DNA from: Deltaproteobacteria bacterium
GTDB taxonomy: Bacteria > Bdellovibrionota > Bdellovibrionia > JABDDW01
Length of the DNA stretch: 6,019 nt
NCBI GenBank assembly: GCA_013287405.1
Contig: JABDDW010000083.1
Span: forward strand, 1-6,019
Direction: 5' to 3'
Of this stretch, positions 1 through 5,215 are shown one piece after another (the first letter of the stretch is position 1; each line of letters starts with the position of its first letter). The notes under the pieces were generated by a model, which worked only from the letters and a program-made list of their open reading frames with translations, had not been told where the DNA came from and did no database searches. Made by a program: the position numbers and the translations under genes.

Positions 1-23
1 AATGATGCTTCCGTAAATTCCAT
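1..23 (-). CDS. Possible 5' end of a divergent gene leaving the window
   Basis: On the minus strand an ATG at 23-21 opens a frame of seven codons (reading MEFTEAS) that continues past the left edge. A purine-rich AAGGGG lies about 9 bases upstream of the ATG and could act as a ribosome binding site. Seven codons are far too few to identify a product or even to prove coding. The main support is this start signal together with the AT-rich, promoter-like gap that follows. It may equally be chance. Confidence 0.25.
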
Positions 24-207
24 AGTTTCTTACCCCTTTTCTGCAATCAATATAAAGCTCCTTCTATTATTAAATAAAATAAATACTGTATAGCATTGTC
101 ATAAATGATTTTAATGATTACTCAGGAGGGCATCATAAATTCTGACTATGATTACGCTGCATCTATCTTATTTGATCAATATCTTCCGTGGGAGTAGTCT
201 GGCGAAT
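24..207. promoter_or_regulatory. AT-rich intergenic region, possible divergent promoter
   Basis: This stretch holds no convincing gene. The part from about 48 to 120 is strongly AT-rich. It contains a TAAAAT (75-80) resembling a -10 box, a TTGTCA (96-101) resembling a -35 box, and a small ATAC-T-GTAT palindrome (83-91). None of these pairs with a good partner at normal spacing, so no promoter is assigned firmly. A clear AGGAGG lies at 124-129, but it sits 18 bases from the ATG at 148, too far for normal initiation, and an in-frame TAA at 136-138 follows it. The region presumably carries the promoter of the dioxygenase-family gene to its right and perhaps of a gene to its left. Confidence 0.3.
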
Positions 208-564
208 ATGAAGCACTTTCATGCCCATATCTACTTTGCGCCCAAAGATATCGAGCACGCTCGTAACCTTGCTAAATATGCCCTTTTGATAGAACTATTT
301 GAATCCGTCAAATTCCATGAACGACCAATAGGACCTCATCCAACGGGCATGATTGAAATGCACTTTGGTGATTCGTCTTATACTTCTGCAGTGGAATGGA
401 TTGAGACTCATCGTGGAGTTTTCTCGGTACTCATTCACCAGGACACGGGGGATGATTTTAGAGACCACTCAGATGGTATTCGGTGGCTAGGCAAAAAATT
501 ACCGCTCGATTTTGCTTTCTTTGAACTGGTTCAATCGCACCCCGAACTTCGTGTTCATCAGTAA
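208..564 (+). CDS. DOPA 4,5-dioxygenase family protein
   Basis: This protein of about 118 aa resembles the DOPA 4,5-dioxygenase family (PF08883), small cytoplasmic proteins related to the fungal and plant extradiol enzymes that cleave the catechol ring of L-DOPA. Most bacterial members have no proven substrate. Hallmarks counted from the ATG at 208 are FHAHIYF near residues 4-10, RPIGPHP at 39-45, LIHQDTGDD at 75-83 and DHSDGIRWLG at 86-95. The histidines expected to bind the metal or substrate (H5, H7, H44, H77, H87) are all present. The protein is full length for the family. The frame stays open to an ATG at 148, which would add 20 residues outside the usual domain. I prefer 208 because the domain starts there and a GGGAG lies 13 bases upstream. 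The gene stands alone, convergent with the large minus-strand operon. Family assignment is firm; activity on DOPA is not shown. Confidence 0.85.
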   Translation: MKHFHAHIYFAPKDIEHARNLAKYALLIELFESVKFHERPIGPHPTGMIEMHFGDSSYTSAVEWIETHRGVFSVLIHQDTGDDFRDHSDGIRWLGKKLPLDFAFFELVQSHPELRVHQ

Positions 565-643
565 CCTAGTAAACGCCTCGAAGCTGTTTAACGGAGCCGC
601 CTCCCGCCTCAGACGTCAAAAGATTTCGCCAATGGGAGTCAAA

Positions 644-1522
644 TCATTTTTTCAAACTTCTATAGATCAGTTCAATCCACCGGTCTGTAGTTGAATAACC
701 ATGACTGAATGGTTCCAATTCTGCGGGCAGTCCCATTTTTTTAATTTGTTCCAAAGTTTTCCCTGCTTTTATTTTTCTTTTCACAGTCTCAACACTGGTC
801 AGGATCATTCGATAGTGTTTCTCCAGCTCGACTTTCCCAGTTAGAGGTCCGTGTCCGGGGACGATTTTATAGTCATCAGAAATTTGTCTTAGCACGGCCT
901 CGATATTCTGGATGTAACCTTGGAGGCTCCCATTGTGTTCTGGGTGAAATATTGGATACATTCCAGAAAAGTACAAATCTCCCATGCTAACTACTTTCTG
1001 ATGAGGGAAGAATACAACACTGTCGCCGTCTGTGTGTCCTCGTGGGAAATGAACAATCCTCACTTCTTCGCCACCAAAATATAAAGTCAGGGACTGATCA
1101 AAAGTGATTGTAGGCCATGCTTGAGATGGCTCGGGAGGATGTCGTTTATTCCAAAGAGTTTGCTCGGACATAAGTCTATTTCGTACTTCACTTGCGGCAA
1201 TTATGGTCGCTGACGGACCAAATACTTCGTTGCCCCCTGTGTGATCATAATGAAAATGGGTGTTGACAATGTATTTCGGACTGCTCCCTTTCAGTTCTTT
1301 GAGCTTGGCAACCAACTTATCTGCCATTTGGGCAAAATCATCATCAACCAGAAGGGTGCCATCTGGCCCAATTAAGGCTGTGATATTTCCTCCTGCGCCC
1401 TCTAACATATAAATCGAAGAAGTGATTGTAGTAGCCTTAAATGTTTCTTTTGAGAAATCGTCGTCTGCTGCCAAAATGTTTCCGAATGAGGCAAGAGCTG
1501 CTATTAAGAATATTACTTTCAT
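644..1522 (-). CDS. Exported MBL-fold metallo-hydrolase
   Basis: This is a 292-aa metallo-beta-lactamase-fold hydrolase with a probable Sec signal peptide: a hydrophobic stretch at about residues 3-17 and a cleavage site near ILAA (16-19), so it should act in the periplasm. All metal-ligand motifs are present: HFHYDH at 89-94 (H89, H91, D93, H94), GHTDGD with H163, GDLYF with D182, and PGHGP with H224. The pattern matches a dinuclear zinc site and the broad periplasmic group that includes SoxH and quinoprotein-relay-type hydrolases. Substrate cannot be read from the sequence, and true beta-lactamase activity is not implied. It is the last gene of the minus-strand operon. Its ATG overlaps the stop of the isochorismatase-like gene by ATGA (1519-1522), and an AAGGG lies about 10 bases upstream. 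It seems to be the only operon product with an export signal, so the operon spans two compartments. Confidence 0.9.
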   Translation of the reverse strand: MKVIFLIAALASFGNILAADDDFSKETFKATTITSSIYMLEGAGGNITALIGPDGTLLVDDDFAQMADKLVAKLKELKGSSPKYIVNTHFHYDHTGGNEVFGPSATIIAASEVRNRLMSEQTLWNKRHPPEPSQAWPTITFDQSLTLYFGGEEVRIVHFPRGHTDGDSVVFFPHQKVVSMGDLYFSGMYPIFHPEHNGSLQGYIQNIEAVLRQISDDYKIVPGHGPLTGKVELEKHYRMILTSVETVKRKIKAGKTLEQIKKMGLPAELEPFSHGYSTTDRWIELIYRSLKK

Positions 1523-2076
1523 TGCATATTTCCCTTCTCAATCAGGTTTCGAGTATTTACGACCGTGGCGAATTCACCATGCAGACTGGCTAAGCTTATG
1601 GAATGAACGAGATCGCCCGGATAAGTTGTACCATTTTGATCTTTGCGATCAAATGATGTAGTGGCATCAGAAGCTACGTAACAGTTAAATCCAAGATTAG
1701 CCGCCATTCTCGTAGAAGTCGAAACGCAGTGATCTGAGGCGATTCCCGAGAATACCAGATTAATGATGCCAGCCTTTCTTAAAATAGTTTCTAAGTTCGT
1801 CCCAATGAAACAGCTATTCACATTCTTCTGAATGATGGGCTCGTCTCCCATAGGTTTAGCGCAGTCCATAATCTTTACTCCTGAATGGCCCTCATGGAGT
1901 GGAGATTTTAAGTTTCGAGATAAGTGCTGTATGTGAAAGACTGGCCATCTATTTTCTCGCCAATGCTTCAGCAGCGAGGCCACATTATTTTCCAGCTTAG
2001 GATTGTTCCTCTTCCCCCAAATGGGGTCATTGAAACCATCTTGCATGTCTATGATCACAAGTGCTGTATGTTCCAT
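1519..2076 (-). CDS. Isochorismatase-like cysteine hydrolase
   Basis: This 185-aa protein belongs to the isochorismatase-like superfamily (PF00857), which covers nicotinamidases, N-carbamoyl amidohydrolases and isochorismatases. It opens with the typical strand and acid, ALVIIDMQDGF, giving catalytic D10. K84 in IIQKNVNSCF and C117 in GIASDHCVSTS complete the Asp-Lys-Cys triad, with the usual small-residue turn before the cysteine. It is full length and cytoplasmic. There is no aryl-carrier domain, so it is a single-domain hydrolase, most likely cutting an amide or similar C-N bond. The exact substrate cannot be told. A TAGGAG sits 5 bases before the ATG. It follows the DUF1543-like gene after 8 bases and overlaps the exported MBL-fold gene by 4 bases, so it is firmly inside the operon. 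Confidence 0.9.
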   Translation of the reverse strand: MEHTALVIIDMQDGFNDPIWGKRNNPKLENNVASLLKHWRENRWPVFHIQHLSRNLKSPLHEGHSGVKIMDCAKPMGDEPIIQKNVNSCFIGTNLETILRKAGIINLVFSGIASDHCVSTSTRMAANLGFNCYVASDATTSFDRKDQNGTTYPGDLVHSISLASLHGEFATVVNTRNLIEKGNMQ

Positions 2077-2084
2077 TGTCGCTC

Positions 2085-2354
2085 CTACAAATCTCTGTGA
2101 CGGTTGCTATTTAATACAGTCTGCTCCATTCGATTCTGGTCTTTGACGAGATTGACTTGAAATCCGTTCACCAGCTCGATTTCCTGAAGACCATCGACGT
2201 GCATTTTCTTCTTTTGAAATTCAGGTTCGGTACGCACTTTTGATTTGGCCTGATCAAAATTTTCTGCTGCAACAAACAAATTGATGTGTCCTTCATAGAT
2301 CCCTTCGCACAGCTCTGAGTCATAAAAGCCACAATGAACAAGGTAAAGTTTCAT
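2085..2354 (-). CDS. DUF1543-like small protein
   Basis: This 89-aa cytoplasmic protein looks like the DUF1543 family (PF07566), whose function is unknown. Features that fit the family as I know it are the opening MKLYLVHCGF, the EGHINLFVAA block (21-30) followed by a helix in which an Ala-Lys pair precedes a charged stretch (AENFDQAKSKV), the MHVDGLQEIE block (51-60) and GFQVNLV (64-70). The last 18 or so residues are polar and probably disordered. There is no signal peptide, membrane segment or obvious catalytic set. The start overlaps the stop of the nitroreductase gene as ATGA (2351-2354), with AAGGG about 8 bases upstream. The domain call comes from pattern memory and is moderately sure. 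Position in the operon suggests a supporting role next to the reductase and hydrolase. Confidence 0.7.
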   Translation of the reverse strand: MKLYLVHCGFYDSELCEGIYEGHINLFVAAENFDQAKSKVRTEPEFQKKKMHVDGLQEIELVNGFQVNLVKDQNRMEQTVLNSNRHRDL

Positions 2355-3019
2355 AGTTGGATCCCTTCCGACTTAACGTCGATATTATTAATGATGCTAA
2401 ATTTATCAAAACGTGCCTTTGCAAAGCTCGCGTATTTATCCGAAGGATTTCGATAGCCCACAGCGCATGCAGCCAGTGTGCGATACCCTCTGCCTTCCAG
2501 ACCCAGTATCTCGTCATATTGTTCCGGGATAATTCCTTCTAACGGGCAAGTATCAATATTGAGCATTGCGGCTGTCGTGACCAATGTTCCCAAAGCTATG
2601 TAGGCCTGCCTTGCCGCCCACTCACTTATATATTTGCTCTTCGGGCCCCTGATCAAATCGTCGACCATCATTTGAAAGTAAGGCACAAAGGATTCCTTCG
2701 GCATGTTACGAGCCTGTGCAACAACAGACACATGGCTGTCAATATATGCTTCATTAACTGAGGTTTTAGAGGTGAACACCACGAAGTGAGAACAATCTTG
2801 GACCTGTGGTTGATCAAGCGACGCGGACATTAGTTTTTTACGAACATCTTGATCTTGAACTATAAAAAACTTCCAGGGCTGCAAACCATAGCCGGACGGA
2901 GTTAAGAGGAGTGCGGATTCAAGCAACTCCCAGTTCTCTTTTGAAATTTTCAGGTTTGGATCGAAAATTTTAGTCGCATACCGTCTTTGAAGGGACTCTA
3001 AGATGAATGATGAATTCAT
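2351..3019 (-). CDS. NfsB-type FMN-dependent NAD(P)H nitroreductase
   Basis: This 222-aa protein is a nitroreductase-family flavoenzyme (PF00881) closest in pattern to E. coli NfsB (217 aa), which reduces nitroaromatics and quinones with NAD(P)H. FMN-binding signatures line up: RRYATKIFD (12-20), matching RHSTKAFD in NfsB; PSGYGLQPWKF (41-51), matching PSSTNSQPWHF; HFVVFTSKT (78-86); EWAARQAYIALG (133-144); PLEG (159-162); and a C-terminal K201-x-R203 pair matching the phosphate-binding KxR. Length is normal, and the enzyme is expected to be a cytoplasmic homodimer. A strong AAGGAG lies 6 bases before the ATG, and the start overlaps the preceding stop as ATGA (3016-3019). Similar folds also serve as dehydrogenases or dihydropteridine reductases, so the physiological electron acceptor stays open. 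Family assignment is firm. Confidence 0.92.
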   Translation of the reverse strand: MNSSFILESLQRRYATKIFDPNLKISKENWELLESALLLTPSGYGLQPWKFFIVQDQDVRKKLMSASLDQPQVQDCSHFVVFTSKTSVNEAYIDSHVSVVAQARNMPKESFVPYFQMMVDDLIRGPKSKYISEWAARQAYIALGTLVTTAAMLNIDTCPLEGIIPEQYDEILGLEGRGYRTLAACAVGYRNPSDKYASFAKARFDKFSIINNIDVKSEGIQL

Positions 3020-4002
3020 AACTGGCTCCTTCCCAACGCAGTTGATGATAAATTTGATGTGAGTTGAATACTTTCACTTAGAAGTGACTTAATCTCCGCC
3101 TTCAACTTGTCGATTGAAAATCCAACTTTCTGTTGAAAGAGCCCGTTAATAACGTCAATCCCTTTGGGAAATCCGTTGAGTCGAAGTTTTGCTTGAGGTT
3201 CGATACTGAGGGTGTCGATGGCATCAAGCAATTCGTTGATAGCTATTCTTCGGCTTTCCGAACCATAAATCATTGACTGGGTTAAACCATCAAGAATGAC
3301 GCCGATGAGGAACGGAATTAAGTGGGACGTAAGGTTTCCCCGTTGGGCAGGACCAAAATATGATTTCAATTTCTTATTTACCCTAGCAGCCACCTCCCCC
3401 GCGAATTTGTATCCCTCGGAATTTAAGCCTGCAATGTGGGCAGTGATATCGTGCATGTCTTGAAAGATAATTTTGCCGCTTGATACCAGCTCTGAATAAA
3501 GCATGACCTCATTGTTTCTCAGCACCCAAAGTTGGTCGCGGTAAGACATAGTTTTAGGGTTAAATTCTGTGAACAGAGCTCTTTTTAACCAGTCTCTGAC
3601 AATAACTGGAGCTAAGCCTTGGGATCTTATTTTCGATGCGATTTTAGCCGGGGAAATAATAATATCTTCCCCACGGCATATCACAAGCTCTTGAAGGGGC
3701 GGAACTGAGATTAGGATTCTTGGAGAAGAAGAACTAAAGATTCGAAGACAATAACTTTCTCCGAAAGTACCAATTTCTGCGTTCAAGCTTTGACGATCCG
3801 CAGGTCGCCCTAGCAGTTCGCCGTTTATGAATTGTGCTAATTCATCGTTAGGGCCGCCCAACTCAGATAGAAGACTGTAGCAAACAAGGAGGGAGGAATT
3901 GTCGCCCGCAATAACTGGGACGGTTTCATCTTGGCATTCTAGCCACTTCTTTAATGCTTCGATAGTTTTACCAGTCATTTCTATTTTATTGAATACCGAC
4001 AC
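3016..4002 (-). CDS. Unrecognised operon protein of about 328 aa
   Basis: I do not recognise this family. The protein looks soluble: there is no signal peptide, and the only hydrophobic run (LIPFLIGVILDGL, about 228-240) is short and reads as a buried helix. The N-terminal part (1-130) mixes helices and short beta-like stretches such as PRILISV and ELVICR. The second half is mainly helical, with a segment rich in conserved-looking residues: VLRNNEVMLYSELV (160-173), then FQDMHDITAHIAGL (180-193), where H184, H189 and nearby acids could bind a metal or substrate. Start choice: the frame is open to an ATG at 4125, but I prefer the GTG at 4002. It has GGGAGG ending 4 bases upstream, and the extra N-terminus would overlap the upstream small ORF in another frame. 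An ATG at 3978 is a further option without a ribosome binding site. Its stop overlaps the nitroreductase start by 4 bases. Confidence 0.75.
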   Translation of the reverse strand: MSVFNKIEMTGKTIEALKKWLECQDETVPVIAGDNSSLLVCYSLLSELGGPNDELAQFINGELLGRPADRQSLNAEIGTFGESYCLRIFSSSSPRILISVPPLQELVICRGEDIIISPAKIASKIRSQGLAPVIVRDWLKRALFTEFNPKTMSYRDQLWVLRNNEVMLYSELVSSGKIIFQDMHDITAHIAGLNSEGYKFAGEVAARVNKKLKSYFGPAQRGNLTSHLIPFLIGVILDGLTQSMIYGSESRRIAINELLDAIDTLSIEPQAKLRLNGFPKGIDVINGLFQQKVGFSIDKLKAEIKSLLSESIQLTSNLSSTALGRSQL

Positions 4003-4021
4003 AAATCCTCCCGCCCTCTCA

Positions 4022-4174
4022 TTAAATAGCTTCGTCGATGAGACCCAATATCCATCGTGGGCCGTGGAGTGCTGCTGACAGGTACTCTCCTTTGATAGCC
4101 TCTTCCGACAGGCCATTGATTTCATCCAGACTCATCGTTTCTTCACTTTGAGAAGCTGTATTTGTTACTTCCAT
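4022..4174 (-). CDS. Small ORF (50 aa) heading the operon
   Basis: On the minus strand an ATG at 4174 is preceded by a perfect AGGAGG (4181-4186) at 6-base spacing, the best ribosome binding site in the window. The frame runs 50 codons to a TAA at 4024-4022. The peptide begins MEVTNTASQSEETMSLDEIN. Its first 30 residues are acidic and polar with a likely helix (LDEINGLSEEAIKGEYLSAAL), and it ends with a more hydrophobic HGPRWILGLIDEAI. There is no cysteine, signal peptide or membrane helix. The next gene begins 19 bases after its stop, so it probably couples translation into the ~328-aa protein. It could be a true small protein, a leader peptide, or a precursor or partner peptide for the downstream enzymes. 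I know no homologue. It overlaps, out of frame, the N-terminal extension that a longest-ORF call would give to the next gene. Confidence 0.6.
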   Translation of the reverse strand: MEVTNTASQSEETMSLDEINGLSEEAIKGEYLSAALHGPRWILGLIDEAI

Positions 4175-4180
4175 TAATTT

Positions 4181-4186
4181 CCTCCT
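4181..4186 (-). promoter_or_regulatory. Strong Shine-Dalgarno site of the small ORF
   Basis: Reading the minus strand, AGGAGG is followed by AAATTA and then ATG (4174-4172). The match to the anti-Shine-Dalgarno sequence is perfect and the spacing ideal. This site decides that the operon's translation begins at 4174, upstream of the more obvious large frame. Confidence 0.75.
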
Positions 4187-4193
4187 GGTAAAG

Positions 4194-4213
4194 GTTGCCG
4201 GGGATTCGGCAAC
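4194..4213 (-). promoter_or_regulatory. Hairpin in the operon 5' leader
   Basis: GTTGCCG (4194-4200) and CGGCAAC (4207-4213) form a perfect 7-bp stem with a 6-base loop. In the minus-strand transcript it ends just 7 bases before the AGGAGG of the small ORF. No U-run follows, so it is not a classical terminator. It may stabilise the mRNA 5' end, affect ribosome access, or be a protein-binding dyad on DNA. The structure is seen directly; the role is inferred. Confidence 0.45.
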
Positions 4214-4240
4214 TCATGTTGAGAAACTACCGCTTAACGA

Positions 4241-4259
4241 AATGTTTGAATAATTCATT
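4241..4259. promoter_or_regulatory. Candidate LysR-type operator palindrome
   Basis: Between the divergent genes lies TGAAT-A-ATTCA (4247-4257), a perfect 11-bp dyad. It sits within an outer AATG-N11-CATT inverted repeat (4241-4244 and 4256-4259). LysR-type regulators usually bind short interrupted dyads containing T-N11-A in just this position. The site lies just upstream of the TATAAT before the regulator gene, which fits autoregulation. Such AT-rich dyads also arise by chance, so this is a candidate only. Confidence 0.35.
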
Positions 4260-4261
4260 AT

Positions 4262-4267
4262 TATAAT
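4262..4267 (+). promoter_or_regulatory. Perfect -10 box (TATAAT) for the LysR gene
   Basis: TATAAT matches the sigma-70 consensus exactly and lies 16 bases before the regulator's ATG. No good -35 box exists at 16-18 bp (GAAATG at 17 bp), and there is no TGn extension. Transcription from it would start about 10 bases before the ATG, giving a very short leader. This agrees with the lack of a Shine-Dalgarno sequence there. Confidence 0.45.
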
Positions 4268-4283
4268 GTATTGATTGCTTTAA

Positions 4284-5147
4284 ATGAGTTTATTAGATCC
4301 GCGCCTTCAGGCGTTTGTATCCATTGTTCGCAGCCAGACCGTCCATGGTGCTGCTAAGGAATTAAAGCTCTCTCAGACTGGGGTAACTCAAAGAATTCGA
4401 GCCCTAGAATCGCAGTTGGGGGTGACTTTATTTACCCGATCTCGGCGGGGCATGATGCTCACTCAAGAAGGCGAAGCCCTGAATCGCTATTGCGTGGGAG
4501 CAGGGGATTTAGAAGGAATAACACTTAACCAAATCATTGGAGCTGGCAAGAGTTCGACGATTCGAGTTAATATCTCTGGCCCAACCAGCATTATGACATC
4601 TCGGATTGTCCCTTCCTGCATTCACCTTTATGAGAGATTTCCCAGTCTCTTTTTAAACTTTGAAATGAATGATTCTGAAACAAGAACGGCTCAACTCAGG
4701 CAGGGGTTGGCACAATTTGTTATTATTCCGCCGGAACAAGTGGCGAATGAAATGGACAGTAAGGTTCTCAAGCCAGATAGATATGTTTTAGTAGGATCTC
4801 CGAAATGGAAGAATAGAAAAATTTCTGAAATTATAAAAGCTGAGAGAATTATCGACTTTTACGAATCAGATCAGACTACGTTCAAATATTTAAAGAAATT
4901 TAATCTTTTTTCGACAGCAAGGCGGGAGCGACTGTACGCCAATGGCAATGAGGCCATCGTCAAATTATTTTCTGCCGGAGTCGGTTACGGATCTTTAACT
5001 TCAGAAGTGGCAATGCCTTATGTTGATCGAGGAGAAATTGTTATCCTAAATGGAAAGAGCGTATTTGAAGATCATCAGGCATTGGCTTGGTATCCAAGGC
5101 CTGAGATGCCCCACTATTTCATGGCAATCGTTGAAACAATTAAGTGA
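4284..5147 (+). CDS. LysR-type transcriptional regulator, ArgP/LysG-like
   Basis: This 287-aa protein is a LysR-type regulator of normal length. The N-terminal winged helix-turn-helix spans about residues 6-65 (LQAFVSIVRSQTVHGAAKEL, then LSQTGVTQRIRALESQLG, then LFTRSRRGMMLTQEGE). The effector domain follows from about residue 92. Within it, NDSETRTAQLRQGL (129-142) and ANGNEAIVKLFSAGVGYGSL (219-238) resemble the same regions of ArgP (IciA), whose members sense basic amino acids. The closeness is moderate, so the ligand may differ. It is transcribed away from the minus-strand operon across about 110 bp, the standard arrangement for a LysR regulator and its target. No Shine-Dalgarno precedes the ATG at 4284, and no better start is visible. 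The frame is intact. It converges on the second MBL-fold gene and probably shares its terminator. Confidence 0.92.
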   Translation: MSLLDPRLQAFVSIVRSQTVHGAAKELKLSQTGVTQRIRALESQLGVTLFTRSRRGMMLTQEGEALNRYCVGAGDLEGITLNQIIGAGKSSTIRVNISGPTSIMTSRIVPSCIHLYERFPSLFLNFEMNDSETRTAQLRQGLAQFVIIPPEQVANEMDSKVLKPDRYVLVGSPKWKNRKISEIIKAERIIDFYESDQTTFKYLKKFNLFSTARRERLYANGNEAIVKLFSAGVGYGSLTSEVAMPYVDRGEIVILNGKSVFEDHQALAWYPRPEMPHYFMAIVETIK

Positions 5148-5179
5148 AGTTCAACGAGTTGGGAAAACAATAAGAAGAT

Positions 5180-5199
5180 GCCCGCCACTTAAAGCGGGC
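5180..5199 (-). terminator. Hairpin terminator between convergent genes
   Basis: GCCCGC (5180-5185) and GCGGGC (5194-5199) form a perfect 6-bp GC stem with an 8-base loop. Read on the minus strand, a U-rich stretch (ATCTTCTTATTGTTTT) follows, so it best serves the MBL-fold gene ending at 5216. On the plus strand it lies about 33 bases after the LysR stop and the downstream tract is less T-rich, so it may act there more weakly. Confidence 0.65.
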
Positions 5200-5215
5200 G
5201 CAATCCACAATGACT

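Noticed and set aside
574..610. Three copies of CGCCTC (574-579, 598-603, 605-610) between the convergent genes
   Set aside because: They are too short and irregularly spaced to be a repeat element, and no stable terminator hairpin could be built from them.
619..652. Possible terminator: GATTT/AAATC stem followed by TTTTTT after the dioxygenase-family gene
   Set aside because: The stem is only 5 AT-rich pairs with a 14-base loop and overlaps the end of the opposite gene, so it is too weak to call.
512..694. Plus-strand frame of 60 codons overlapping the dioxygenase-family gene end
   Set aside because: It overlaps two well-supported genes in other frames, shows no domain and has no ribosome binding site.
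1422..1661. Plus-strand frame of 79 codons
   Set aside because: It lies antisense across the junction of the isochorismatase-like and MBL-fold genes, both of which carry complete catalytic motifs.
2320..2542. Short open frames on both strands inside the nitroreductase/DUF1543 junction (2320-2517 minus, 2357-2542 plus)
   Set aside because: They are shadows of the nitroreductase gene, with no recognisable protein features.
4022..4125. Frameshift joining the small ORF to the ~328-aa protein as one broken gene
   Set aside because: Each has its own ribosome binding site and the stop-to-start gap is a normal 19 bases. Two genes is the simpler reading, although homologues could still show otherwise.
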